Origin: Margaritifera margaritifera | Lineage: Eukaryota > Mollusca > Bivalvia > Unionida > Margaritiferidae | Assembly (NCBI GenBank): GCA_029931535.1 | Contig: JAQPZY010001689.1 | Coordinates: forward strand, 647,501 to 711,500 | Reading direction: 5' to 3' | DNA length: 64,000 nt | Part shown: one piece after another, positions 12,282-24,499 of the stretch | How the letters are laid out: the number at the start of each line of letters is the position of its first letter | How positions within the stretch are numbered: the stretch's first letter is position 1 | Notes under the pieces: model-generated | Seen by the model: only the letters and a program-made list of their open reading frames with translations | Database searches by the model: none | What the model was told of the DNA's origin: nothing | Position numbers and translations under genes: made by a program

Positions 12282-12935
12282 ATATTCACTTTAAATCACA
12301 TCGGAGTTGCGAAACACAAAGACTGCTTAACCGTTTTACCAGGATGTCACACATTTTCGGTGATATTATCATTTCGTTACTGTACTGTACTTGTGATTGT
12401 TGAAATTACATAAACATTTTTTTTCTCATTGAAGACGAGACGAAAGTCGCAATCACATCATCTTACATTTAATCTCTCCTAGAGTGTACAGCTTTACTGA
12501 GGTAAAAATTACGTCACAGCAATGACGTAATAATTTGAACGTGTCATTTTGAGCTGCGCTGAGTAATTGTCGATTTATATTAGCGAACATCTTTGAATAA
12601 TTCAATTTGTCTTTATTCATTACGATTTCCAGCAGTCTGATTGGACAGGCCCTTTTACATTTCTTTTGTTTATATCTGTATGAACCGAAAATAATATAAT
12701 AATTTAGCCTTGCCAACTGGCACTATTTTTTCCTACATTCGCATATAATTATATGTAAAATATTTGCATGCTACACTGACCTAATGTTGGTTTACATCAA
12801 CATCGAGGCCAATGTGATCATATCATGTTTACTGTGTAAAATAAATAATGCTGTGAATGAAAAAAGAAAATTCAAATTGATAATACTGTAAATATATAAA
12901 GCTGAAAGTTGAATCAATCAAAACTGTAGATAATC

Positions 12936-12940
<5 letters not shown>
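12282..12940. other. spacer, no gene seen
   Basis: No recognised gene. The minus frame at 12453-12716 (87 codons) shows no family features. Confidence 0.5.

Positions 12941-13005
<65 letters not shown>
12941..13005. repeat. dinucleotide microsatellite (GA)n
   Basis: About 32 copies. Confidence 0.97.
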
Positions 13006-13008
<3 letters not shown>

Positions 13009-13499
13009 TGTGTGATGTGTATGTCAGTAATAATGCCAAAACGAGTTGATTATTCGGGCAGGACTAGAAAAGTTGATTTCGCCTCGCGAATAGACAAGCT
13101 TTGAATCTAGGCCTTCACTCGTATTTTCATGTTTTGAAACAATTGTGGCCTAAACGAAAAACTGAAATAAGTTAAAATTCTCTTCATTTGTATTTAAACA
13201 TTAAATCAATAACTTGTTGTAGATTTTGATAGTTTGCACTTTGCCATACACACACATTCAAATAGTAGAACCTGTCTTTGACTGTCGTCGAAACGTTATA
13301 GTGAAAAAAATCAGCTGAAACTAAAGTTAGTGTTGGGATTTATAGAGATGGTAAGCTTGTTTTTCGATGGAATTTAATATGGTAAGACTCTGATACAGCA
13401 GAGAAGTAAAATATATAATGGGTGAATCCAACTGATGAGTTCTACACCAGATGTTATAAAAAGTAAATCAAGTCATGCTATTTTCGAGTGCGTAGCCTT

Positions 13500-13618
<119 letters not shown>

Positions 13619-15274
13619 TTCTAAATAGATAGACAGCCATTACATCACTCAGATTTATTCTTTTCCTATTAATCACCCAATGTTTCTGAAACCTTCTTGA
13701 GATGAGGCGCTACAACAGAATCGGTTGCAATGAAATAAATCAATCGAATGCTAGATTTTCTCAAGCCGAGATGCCTAGTCAATCAAAGACCATTATTCCA
13801 CAAGAAATGGTCATTATATCTTCATCATTTAACTTATATCTGACCTTGTTGACACGAAGCTTCAAAGTAGTTTTGGTGTAAGTAAAAATAAAATGTAAAT
13901 GATTGAGAATTCACAGATTGTATGAATGCTTGTTCTATGTTGAACAAAGGTCACAATCCTGTAAGCATCCTAAAAAGTTGGTTATCGCCCAAGTCATCCA
14001 AGCCTTTTCTGCTTTGAAGCTTCACATAATTTTTGTTTTAAACATCAAATTAAAAATTTAGATGTTAGTGTGTTTATGAGTCTACGCACTGACAAACGGA
14101 CGGACGACTATTTAAATGTCACCTCACCTTAGCGGCAGGAGACAAAAGGAAGGAACAAAAGAAAAATCTGTACTCAGAAATCTGAGGTTTGCTCTTTCCA
14201 TCGGCAAATTGTAATTGACATTACTCAAGACCCAGCATTTAAGAAATAAAAAGTACTTGTTCTCTACCGCTACAGCTTAGTTAAAGGTCAAGGATAGAGG
14301 TTTTTGTTTAAACTTAATTTTTAATCTTCATACCTTCCAATCCCCATAACCGTTGTTTCTATACCATTATCTTGCGTAAAGAGAAACTAATTTGCTGTAA
14401 AAGTGCTAAACTCAAAGGTTGGAGCAGACATTACCTTCATTTGACACTTGTGCGGAAGTAACACAGATGTTGAACTATGTAAACTTTTAGGTCAAAATAG
14501 TAGTCTTAGAAATTTGAGAAAGAGAGTAACGTAAAGCGTGATTTAGGTAAACTGAAGAAACTTAAATGACTTAAGCTACCACATATACCCCCTCCAACTC
14601 GCGATTTAGCCACATGTGGCTAAACACGAACTTAACAATAAAAAAATAACTGAATGATGCGCATTGTTCAGGGAAAATTATGATGATACTGTGCAGTACT
14701 TCAACGCAGTCTTAGCGTTTACAGAGTATATTTTCTAACCTTTATATGTTATCCACAAATAGAAATGAAGTACATTCAAAATATTTTGTCAAAGGTTTCA
14801 AGACTTAGGAGAAAGTGTGAACAGAAATGGTAAACGGAAGAAAAAAAACCTTTAACATCCACTCCAACATAGATGTTTATTACAATAATCCTTCGTTATT
14901 TTCTACCTGTTATTTGCCGTAAGTATATCTCTCTAAGTTATTAGGTACAGAAAGAGTAAAATAGGATGAATGTGCTTTAAATTTTAAAGAGGCACTACAC
15001 GTATTTTTCGGCCAAAGAAAAAGAAAATGTTGATTTGCAATATTTGATTGCTCTACAAAAGTTTTTAACTTGGTCATTTGCAGAATTATTAAAACTGTGT
15101 GATTAAGAAGTGAAAGGGTTTTACTTTTTTATATTTTTCCAGACCCGCACAAAAATACCTTATTTCACGCTCAGCTTGTCCCGACTTACTTACGATGTTG
15201 AGCGAGAATATCGAGAAAATGTTTAAGTGGCCTGATGAAATGGTATGGAAGAAGAGATAAAAGAAAGATCTTAC
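13619..15274 (-). other. presumed intron of the GALNT gene, no exon seen
   Basis: Lies downstream of the exon at 15275-15441 on the minus strand, so it should be the next intron. I looked for the conserved block that follows in the family (around the DxH metal-binding motif) and did not see it here or further left. The sequence is AT-rich without recognisable features. Confidence 0.5.
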
Positions 15275-15441
15275 CCATTGTGCTACCGTCGTCTATCAAG
15301 ATTATTTCTTTTAAGAGGTGGTGCGGCGATCGATTGACCACGCTATAAACAGTTCTAAGAAGAAGTGATGGCCATTCGTCATAAAACGGAATGATTACAC
15401 TAGCCGTCGGAAGGTCTTCAGAATATTTAATTTTACTGCAG
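15275..15441 (-). CDS. polypeptide N-acetylgalactosaminyltransferase, catalytic-domain exon
   Basis: This 167-nt exon encodes the start of the GT-A fold of a GalNAc transferase, which adds the first GalNAc to Ser/Thr of mucin-type glycoproteins in the Golgi. The reading runs [20 protein letters not shown], then the DEW and [20 protein letters not shown] blocks, ending at DDGSTM. The pattern LP-x-x-SVII, LLRTVxSVxNRSP and EIILxDD is the family's nucleotide-binding strand and helix set. The acceptor is TTTAATTTCAG before 15441. The donor is GTAAG at 15274-15270. The exon starts with the third base of a codon and ends in phase 1; its 55 full codons match the length of this exon block in human GALNT1 as I recall it. 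The motif after the strand is F-Y-D-E-W-P rather than the common F-H-N-E-A-W, so the subfamily is open. A longer frame to 15467 runs into the intron. Confidence 0.88.
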
Positions 15442-15499
15442 CTGAAATTAAAACAAGTAGAATTCAACTAAAGAAAAGACAATGCTGAACAACGAATGA

Positions 15500-16248
15500 A
15501 AGATATTCTAGCGTCTGCCTGACAGCAAAATATTGAGCATATAATTGCATATATAATCATAAGTTTTCCTCGAAACTCGTATTTGCGGAAAATATCGCCA
15601 GAGACGATGGTATTTGGGGAAATAGCAAACTCTGCACATTCACTAAGAATTTAATTGAAAGATAGTATTATTTCTGATGTTTAAAATTGCTGATGTCAAA
15701 CTGTTTATATGTAATTATTATAACACAAAATCTAGGATCTATGTCACTAAAATGATACAAAAAGTATATAATATAAATCAAAAACGTGCAAAAGCCAGGC
15801 GAATGTTGCAGTGAGATATCACAGGACGTAAAGTCATTAGTTATTAATTCTGGTTTACACATAGCAATATCGATAAATCAGGTATTCGATTCATAACGAA
15901 CAGCGGCTCGATAAACTACGGCTATTAACAAGGGAAAGAAAATGTAAAATCGACTCGCAGGAAGAAGCTGTTATTGACGAAAATACACTAAACCTACGAG
16001 GAAGTTTATTAAATAATGAAAGTCCATCAAGAACATATATAAGAAATTTCGCTGCTTTGCTCCTATAAATCGTTTGGTGAGTTCTTGCAATTGTTATGTA
16101 GAGTAAAATCAGCACGACACGACGGTTTTATAAACACTAGCCTCAGTCATCCCATGCGCTTCGGCTTTCATCGCTGTGCAATAGAAGAACAAACCTGTGC
16201 CATAGATTGCCTCCACCTGCTAAAGCTGTATCTGCAGAAATAATTTGC
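15500..16248. other. intron DNA, no feature seen
   Basis: AT-rich, with short random reading frames only. Confidence 0.5.
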
Positions 16249-16542
16249 AGCTATCAGACTATATAAACAGCAACATTTTACACTCCATACAGCTATCAGA
16301 CTAAATAACTAGCTATCAGACTAAATAAACAGCAACATTTTAATCCCCATATAGCTATCAGACTAAATAAACAGAAACATTTTACTCCCCATATAGCTAT
16401 CAGACTAAATAAATAGAAACATTTTACTCCCCATATAGCTATCAGACTAAATAAACAGCAACATTTTACTCCCCATACAGCTATCAGACTAAATAAACAG
16501 CTATCAGACTAAATAAACAACATTTTCTTCCCATACAGCTTA
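16249..16542. repeat. minisatellite, about 42-bp unit
   Basis: Six to seven copies of a unit that begins AGCTATCAGACTAAATAAAC and continues with ACATTTTACTCCCCATA. Some copies are cut short to about 22 bp. Confidence 0.9.
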
Positions 16543-17239
16543 ACTTCATCAATATGAGATGTTGTGATCTTTTTCACTGCGGCAATGTTGATATCATCAA
16601 ATTTATGACGTCACAGTGGGCACGAATCAATAATCACGTCATATGACTTATAACTAGATTGATTTCATAACATTCTTTCTGAAAGCATGTTGTCCTTCAT
16701 GCGTACCGTAAAGGTTAGAACTGGTGTATTTTGTTTTGCATTCCTTTCATCGATTAACCTTTGAAAATACTCAAAGCATGGTCTTGTGCCTGCAAATATT
16801 GGGTAGCTTTTCGTTCCATTCGTTTATCCACATGCCTTGGTCTGGGTTGCCGTTACATATTTCCGTTAAAATTATGTAATAAAAGCCGAAATGTTGATCT
16901 ACCATGTACCTATTTTTCACTACAATCTGGCTAGACGGTGATGTCCATGACAATAAAATGTATATCTCAAATTTTCAGGCACATTTTAGATTTAACAGAA
17001 ATAAAATAGAAAAAAAAAAAAAACAAGTACGCGTTAATATAAAAATGAACAACTAGTTGAATGATAATTCTAAGTTAATTATAATAGGCCATGAAGTCTA
17101 ACATTCAGGCTGCAAATAACAACACAAGAGCTCAGTTATTTGGAGCAGGTAAAATAATTTTAATTCAGTTACAAGTAGACCTTTTAGCTGACGACTGCCT
17201 ATATAACAGTTGATCCGGTACATATCGGCGCCATCTTTA
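16543..17239. other. intron DNA, no feature seen
   Basis: AT-rich, includes a poly-A run at about 17010-17023. Nothing recognised. Confidence 0.5.
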
Positions 17240-17395
17240 CAAGTCATTGTGAGTAGTATTTTGCAAGGTGTTATGGGTATCAATGGTTTTAGGTTGTCAT
17301 TTAGAATTTGTGTTTTTATTGTCATAAGGTATGAACCAGTGAACGCATTCACTGTACCAGTAATACCTTGTAAAATGTTATTCACAATTACTTGG
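17240..17395. repeat. imperfect palindrome with about 41-bp arms
   Basis: Left arm 17240-17281 and right arm 17355-17395 are reverse complements with about a fifth of positions different. Shared cores are CAAGTNATTGTGANTA and TTTNCAAGGTNTTA. Inside the spacer a smaller perfect-looking hairpin, CAGTGA-acgcat-TCACTG, lies at about 17337-17354. The two strands therefore encode similar peptides, which is a side effect. It could be a MITE-like element or an RNA hairpin source. Confidence 0.75.
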
Positions 17396-20235
17396 AAAAA
17401 AGCCGTTTTGCGCAAAAATTTCCGCGTTTACCGTCGTCTGCTACAAAACATAATTCTAATTGAAATTGACATTAATGTGCCTGCTCAAAAGAAGTGAGGC
17501 TTCCTGTTATCAAGTTTTCTTGTACTAATTTTTAACTTGATGAATGTCACGGAATTGTGTGTACTTTATGTCAATTTATACATGTGAAAGAAAATGTACT
17601 TGGGATTCGTTGCCGCGTACAGCTTTACCCGAGGGTGGTTTATTTTTCGGCTTTAGCTATTTCAAAATACTGTGTTCGATTCATCCTATGCTGTACGTGC
17701 AAATTGCCTGCAGTGAAAACCCCAATTACCTCGAGTCCTCTGGCTGCGCATATTCACCACAGTCAGGGTACTTATAGAGTGAATTCTTCATGTATATTCA
17801 AATTACAATGAGTCTTGTCAGGATGCTAACCACTTTACGGCAGCAATCTTCAGCTGTAGAGGTATGTAAAATACAAAATTTTATTCTTTCTTGCTAACCG
17901 GTTTATGTGACAAAATTGTTTTATATATTGGATTATTCTAAATTTCACGGAGAGTCAAACCTATGTCATATAACGCCATGCCTTCAGTAAGACTATAGTC
18001 TGTTTCAAATAAGCCATATTTTTAAATAGTGAACAGACAGTTTGAATTCAATTATACGCTGCATGCATTGAATGACGTTCGAGCTCTTATGATCCAGTGA
18101 GATTATTCTTGTCGGACACAGATTCGTGTACGAACTGGATTATTATAGTAATAATCTCGTACAGTAGTTCTGATGAGATAATTTCATGTGTAACGAAGCC
18201 AATTCATGTGCGCGCATGCGTAACATGTATCTTTGCATTCATTCGTAACCTTGTCATATGTACTACACGGCTCAGTTATTATATTTTTAGCTGTTTTGGT
18301 TTGGTGTTGGAGAGTCGTAGGACGCTGTGGGGTTCCTTTTAACCTGTATGCTGCTATCTGGTGACGTTGGTTCGGTAGAGAGTACTGGTGTTCTCGCAGT
18401 GAGGGACCAAAGCTTCGCGACCAGTGGGTCTGTGTTGAATGAGGAGGTTCTCGAGGGATCCTTCAAAGGACTGGGAGGGGCGGGCCATGCGTGGTGACTC
18501 CTTGACCATTGACTAGAGCTGTGGAACCGGAAATACATCGCGGTCGTCCACTGCACGCCACGATATATATATGTTCCGTTTTTGAATTGGTATATTTCAC
18601 ATTGCTATGTGAGCATAAGTTAATAATTCAATATCGCTAAATGAGTGATAATTCATAATACATGCATCCTACTTGTGGATAAATTATACATGATTCATAT
18701 TTATGTATAAATCATATACTTGGGTCACCTTTGGTGTTGAATCATACATTCTTTGTATTCGAGTGTAATTCCTATACTTTCATCACTCATGGTGATAGAA
18801 ACGACAGTATCCATATTTGTGTACAAATTATAATCGTCCATGGTGATAAATCCATATATCAATCATATTTGTTTATAAGTTCCATACGTTGATTCTTGTT
18901 TGATTTTCTCGTTGAAGTTACATATTCTGATTAGTGCCATGTTGGGAACCATATCATATCCTTATATCAGTTGTTGAACTAGGTGCGCATCATTCTGTGA
19001 ACTCCATTGCTGGACTTTATGCGCACGAGTATGGTTTCAGATTCATTCGTCGTTCAATTACATTAGAAATAAACATCTCATTAAAGAAATTGCTCTCGGG
19101 GTCTTCGCTAAATCCAATCCCAACCCGGCTTCATCATGTTACCATGAAGTATTTTGTTTTTCTTCAGAAAACTGGAAGATCATACCTACTCTCCCATGTT
19201 GAAATAGACTATAGTCTGTATATAATTTTCCATAGCCACGTTGCTTTCGGACCCTACCGGATTAGTGATTTAAAAAGAAAAAATTATTTACGGTCCCAGA
19301 AATGGTTTTGTTAATTTCAACCCCTTAATGACCGAAACTATGATAATATCAATGAATTAAAGAAGCTCCCTTTGGACAACACTTAATTTACTGAAATATT
19401 GTGAAACAAACACCACAGATTAGTTCTATTGAACAACAGTGTCTTGAGCACATTCGATATATACTTGATAAAGCTTGGAGATGATTGAATGTCTTGAGAA
19501 ATTATAAATTCACTCTGAACCTATTATCCCTGAAATGTGTTCATGCTATATACATATGATCACTTCTTGTGTATGCAAACGTTGTATAGAATAATTGTGC
19601 CAGAGAAGAAAAGACTCATCTCGAGAAGAAAATATTTAGGATGCAAAAATCTTAATAAGGACAATGAGACAGCAATTTTAAGGAAAAAAGTCAAAAGTTT
19701 GATAGGAAACTTTGGAGGGACGAAGACTAAGTATACAGGTAATTTTGTTCAATAAATTGATCTATATAATGGTTCCTGAATTCCCTTTAAATGTTATTCC
19801 TACTGGAAAGAATCTCGTGTGGTAAATGATAAATGATTTACTAAACAACGACTAAGCACAAACTATATGAGGAATCCTTTATCCCCCTCTACCATTCTTA
19901 GATGCATTAAACTTCCGGATAATTTAAGACAAACCGAATCCATTCATAAATGTAAAGGCTTGGTTAATATAAAGTATTCTTTGTGGCTGGGAGCGTAAAC
20001 CAGTAGGCGAGGAGACTGTGGGACAGAACTCCAGGGCATACTTTTAACCATCTAACTGTAAAGAAACTTACTCGAGGAAACTTGTCTGTTGTTTTGTGCT
20101 CATTTTATTTTATTTATTTTTTATTTTTTTTAGGGGGGGGGGTGGAGTCTACTCCGCCCTCCTTCCTTCTCGATCCGCCGCTGACCCGTGTGTTGCATCT
20201 ACGGCATTATGGAGGCTTTTTGAAACTATTTAATA
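17396..20235. other. intron DNA with unclassified, partly less AT-rich repeat-like block
   Basis: Most is featureless. At about 18290-18560 there is a distinctly GC-richer stretch with several CpGs, and around 18600-18900 imperfect repetition of motifs such as CATGGTGATA and ATCATATTTGT. The plus frame 18934-19314 (126 codons) shows no recognisable domain and may be chance. A G run (10 G) sits at about 20134. Confidence 0.35.
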
Positions 20236-20910
20236 CCATACCCACTGTATAATAACCAAATAAGTCTGTAATTTTCCACTTATATTGCCCATAAACTGTA
20301 TAATAACCAAATAAATCTGTAATTTGCCACTTATATTGCCCATAAACTGAATAATAACAAAATAAGTCTGAAATTTTCCACTTATAATGCCCATAAACTG
20401 TATAATAGCCAAATAAATCTGCAATTTTCCACTTATAATGCCCATAAACTGTATAATAACCAAATAAATCTGCAATTTGTCACTTATATTGCCCATAAAG
20501 TGTATAATAACGAAATAAATCTGTAATTTTCCACTTATATTGCCCATAAACTGTATAATAACCAAATAAATCTGTAATTTTCCACTTATATTGCCCATAA
20601 ACTGTATAAAAATCCAAATAAATCTGTAATTTTCCACTTATATTGCCCATAAACTGTATAAAAATCCAAATAAATCTGTAATTTTCCACTTATATTGCCC
20701 ATAAACTTATAATAACCAAATAAATCTGTAATTTTCCACTTATATTGCCCATAAACTGTATAATAACCAAATAAATCTGTAATTTTCCACTTATATTGCC
20801 CATAAACTGTATAATAACCAAATAAATCTGTAATTTTCCACTTATATTGCTCATAAACTGTATAATAACCAAATAAGTCTGTAATTTTCCACTTATATTG
20901 CCCATAAACT
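20236..20910. repeat. minisatellite, 51-bp unit, about 13 copies
   Basis: The unit begins CATAAACTGTATAATAACCA and contains TAATTTTCCACTTATATTGC. Because 51 is divisible by 3 and the unit has no stop in one frame, the minus strand reads open for 135 codons as a 17-residue repeat. I regard this as a property of the satellite, not a gene. Confidence 0.93.
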
Positions 20911-21107
20911 ATAGAACACTTTCATATATGGAAATGATGAGTATGACACTAATACCAATATTAGAATGAATAATATTGTGCAAGATTATATTATTCATAC
21001 AAAAGTATTTTGCATATCACAATAAATATTATATTTAGTTCTCAGCCTTGTCATCGCATATGAGGGTTCGATCAGGAAAATATATCTCAATGACAAACTA
21101 ATGATAC

Positions 21108-21653
21108 TGTAACACACCTAGGGTATATGATGTTTGTATTTACGTCTCCGTTTATAACTTTCTTAGATTTTAGGGATTATTTGTTTGATTATGGAGAGTC
21201 AGTGTTCGGAAGATATTTCTCAAACCGAGTAATTAGCCAATTACTAGGAGCAAATTAACAGTATTCACGAGACCTTTTGGCAGCATGAATTAGTTTCTTA
21301 ACTTAAAAATAATCTTTATAGTTTAACGTATACGTGTTTCATCATATGATATATGAACAGTTCTGTGAATTAGGTGTTCGGGTAATATTTCGTAGCATGT
21401 GATATGAAATACCAGTCTGTGGCTTGGAAAAGAGTACTGATTAATCATACAAATTTGAAGCAGGAAACACCGTTAAAGTGTGACATTAGGGCCTCATGAA
21501 TGTGTGGTCGTTATTTGATTAAAGCCAAATTATTTGCGGTATTAGCTTGTTTAAGAACCCTTTGGTTGGAAATAGAGCAAAACATCGATCTCAAGCCTGC
21601 CGCACGCATGTGTTGTTTTATTCGCACGGTAGGGTGATTCCTTGCGTGTTACA
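21108..21653 (+). mobile_element. dispersed repeat with inverted ends, copy B
   Basis: Starts TGTAACACACC and ends GCGTGTTACA, so the last eight bases are the inverse of the first eight. It aligns along its length with the reverse complement of 11339-11919, at roughly 70-75% by eye. Length is 546 bp. No target duplication was found at either side. It lies inside the GALNT intron, while copy A lies about 3.4 kb beyond the catalytic-domain exon. Confidence 0.65.
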
Positions 21654-21869
21654 AGAAAGATTGCATTGTGGCATCGGTGCGATATTGGACAGCTTTGTGA
21701 TATTTATTGTTGCTCGATTAATATTTTAGCTAAAGTCAGGCTGTTTAACATGGCAACTGAAGCGAAACGCATACTCATAATTACAATCTCGAGCGCTATC
21801 TATACATCAGTATACTCCGTTCTATCCCAAATTTATATCCCACCGATAACATTGCAACAACATTCACTC

Positions 21870-21873
21870 ATAC

Positions 21874-21946
<73 letters not shown>
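21870..21946. repeat. dinucleotide microsatellite (TA)n
   Basis: About 35 copies of TA, preceded by a few CATA units. Confidence 0.97.
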
Positions 21947-21947
<1 letters not shown>

Positions 21948-22613
21948 GCACACGTTTTAAAGAGGACTGAAAAAGAAAACATTTCTTTTGTATAATCAAA
22001 GACATATATCCAATCACATTTTCACATTATATTACTTTGTCTGAAAGTACTGGCCATGTGTTATCAATGGTTCCAAATGAAATATACTCAATCAAATTTA
22101 TCTCATTTTTATCCTTGATATTGACCCTGAACAAAATTCACAAAGCCACCTTTTTATGCTATGTATCTTTATAGAATAACACAGGATTACCCTTTCTATC
22201 ATTTTTGACAGTAACATAATTAAATATATAATGTACAACTGTTTGGTTAACACTACTATATTTTTCAATTAGTAGATTATAAATCAATTAACATAGTCAA
22301 TTATTACCTGTTGTCTTAACTCAGATGGTAATGATGAAACTTCACGAAGCAGCTCGCTCGTTAAAATTCAATAGTATCAACATTAACTAATTCTGTTCAA
22401 GTTAGCTTGTGCTGCAAATAATTCGAAAACATCAGCATCAATTGTGTATCTTAACGTAAATAAAATTCTTCCGATATTTTTGTGGTTTCGAATCCCTTTC
22501 TGCATATCATTTATAAGCTACATTGTCTGAGTCACAAAGCTTACTTTATCTTGTACCGTAGATTACGAAACAAAGTTTGAGGAAATAAATTTAATAGTTG
22601 TTTTCGTCTCATA
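21947..22613. other. intron DNA, no feature seen
   Basis: AT-rich, nothing recognised. Confidence 0.5.
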
Positions 22614-22760
22614 ATTTCAGAATGGGATAGTCCAGAACTCAAAGCAAGGACAGTACATGTAGAATGGGAAAGTCCAGAACTCAAAGCAAGGACAGTACAT
22701 GTAAAAAAAAGGAAAACAGAAGGAGAAATATATTTGCAAAAGGAGAAATATATTTGCAAA
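22614..22760. repeat. two short tandem duplications
   Basis: A unit of about 42 bp containing AGTCCAGAACTCAAAGCAAG occurs twice (about 22619-22702), and AAGGAGAAATATATTTGCAA occurs twice (about 22720-22760). Confidence 0.9.
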
Positions 22761-22986
22761 AGGAGAGAGAACTGGTAAATCGGTATAATGTATCAATTTT
22801 CTGAGACATAACAAATAGATGATAAAATGACGAGAGAAAAATCAGCAGGTGGATGGAGGAACACAGAAAATGGACAAAAGAAACAGCCCAGGCACTAAAA
22901 AATAAATGCCGGTACAAAGCCAGGGTGAGATGACCATAAATATTGAACTACATACAATTGATGGAAAAGTATCATCCTCCTCAGAT

Positions 22987-23019
22987 CCCCTGCCCCCCAC
23001 CCACCCCCACCCCACCCCA
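22987..23019 (-). other. G-quadruplex-prone tract
   Basis: Six runs of at least three C on the plus strand are separated by one or two bases, so the minus strand (the GALNT transcript sense) carries closely spaced G runs. This satisfies the usual G3+N1-7 rule. Confidence 0.7.
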
Positions 23020-23072
23020 CACACACAAACCTGAATTTCAATCCAAGGACGAGGTGTAGAAAAATAATAAGA

Positions 23073-23196
23073 CGTGCAATGGCAAGGGCAAGTCGATATA
23101 CAGACTGCAATGGCAAGGGCAAGTCGATACACAGAGTGAAATGGCAAGGGCAAGTCGATACACAGAGTGCAATGGCAAGGGCAAGTCGATTCACGG
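23073..23196. repeat. minisatellite, about 31-bp unit, four copies
   Basis: The unit contains GCAATGGCAAGGGCAAGTCG followed by AT(A)CACAGAG. Confidence 0.92.
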
Positions 23197-23880
23197 AGTT
23201 GCTAAAACTAAAAATGAAATTTTAAACAGAACTCTTAAGAAAAATCTCCTTAAAGATATTAACACTTGTTTATAAAAATTAGCATCAATAAACTCAACGC
23301 TAAATTTAAATACTACGAAGAAATGGGTGATATGTCCAATAACTCTTTACATATGTTGACAACAAGGAAACGTAAGGCAAAATAATTGCGTCGGAATACA
23401 TAAATCCAAGAAAGTACCTTTTGGCTAATGTCCTTACTGGTGAAATCAAAGTAGCCAGAAAATTACAAAGGAAAACAAATTGTATTTTGGGTTATCCATG
23501 GGAATAGTCTCCGAAAATATCGACCAAAGAAGACTTTTTGATATTTTAGCGGTTTTAGCTAATAATCATTGAATAGAAAGACAAAATAATGTTGCGATTA
23601 AGCCTCTATATTTACCTCAGTTAGGTGAAACAGGATCTCTTTCTTTTCTTTGATCTTCAGTCAATTTGTACCTAGATAGTGTTTTTCATCTAATCTGGGC
23701 ATAGTCAAATTACTATCATTCATTGATCTTGTAATATGATAATATGATAAACTTGTTTGCAATTTTCTGTAGAGTTGTATAAAAATGTTCAGTACAATCT
23801 TCACATCTGTATAATACATCTAAATTATCAACCGTTGACTTAACATATAAACAATACCAAGAGAAAATATGTTTAGCTGA
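23197..23880. other. intron DNA, no feature seen
   Basis: AT-rich, no gene recognised. Confidence 0.5.
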
Positions 23881-23911
23881 GGAGGGGTGGGGGGGGCGGA
23901 GAAGAGGGGGA
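23881..23911 (+). other. G-quadruplex-prone tract
   Basis: G runs of 4, 8 and 5 are separated by short loops in an otherwise AT-rich region. The 8-G run can serve as two runs, giving four. Confidence 0.55.
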
Positions 23912-24495
23912 GTGCAAGATATTTTGAGACTTGATTTATTACGAAATATATTACTATTATTGTTTTAAATTAAATACATTACGCATGGTACTATAAGTTT
24001 GACTTAATATTTATTGAATTTTAGAAAAGTTCCTTTATCTGGAATTATATCCATGGTTCCTGCTTGATTGACACTTTATCTGGTGTTTTGCAAACTTAGA
24101 TGATGATAAAAAGATTAATTAAGCACTGCATATTTAACTTTTGTAACAATTATCTGTGCTGATAATAATATAGGTAATAAGTTTATACCAACATAATGAT
24201 AATTCAGTGAATCATATGTTATTCCATAGTAAATAATTAAAGAGCTACATGCTCCGGTAGCTTGTGTTTTCGTTACTCTGAATGTCATAAAATAATTCTC
24301 CCCTTTCTTATTTGCATAACCATTAACTGAAATTTCAAATTCTGTTTCAAAATTATACATTTAATGTAGTGATACTGGACATTTTGGAAACCATGATTCA
24401 AATCTATTTAACCTGTAGTTAGTAGGTCTTTGTGGATTATTTCTGGTGATAATATCTATTGAACAGCTTATAAAACTATTTATAAACAGAGTTTT
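23912..24495 (-). other. left flank of the LTR element with coding-like fragment
   Basis: The minus strand at 24360-24115 reads open for 81 codons with pieces such as ISVNGYANKKGENYFMTFRV, followed by a hydrophobic end. It is coding-like but not recognised. The element at 24500 inserted just upstream of it. The right flank (31305-32398) has similar minus-strand fragments, so an older element may have been interrupted. Confidence 0.3.
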
Positions 24496-24499
24496 GTAT
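24496..24499. other. target-site duplication, left copy
   Basis: GTAT directly before the 5' LTR, repeated at 31197-31200 directly after the 3' LTR. Confidence 0.85.

Noticed and set aside
15442..15467. Extension of the GALNT catalytic-domain exon to an upstream Met
   Set aside because: The extra residues lie upstream of a good acceptor site (TTTCAG) and do not match the family. The phase to the first exon fits only if the exon starts at 15441.
17098..17497. Two similar peptides on opposite strands
   Set aside because: They result from the inverted repeat at 17240-17395, not from two genes.
18934..19314. 126-codon plus-strand frame
   Set aside because: It is long for AT-rich DNA, but there is no recognisable motif, domain, signal peptide or splice context.
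20230..20905. 135-codon frame with a 17-residue repeat (minus strand)
   Set aside because: It is the 51-bp minisatellite. The array drifts out of frame where units have a base more or less.
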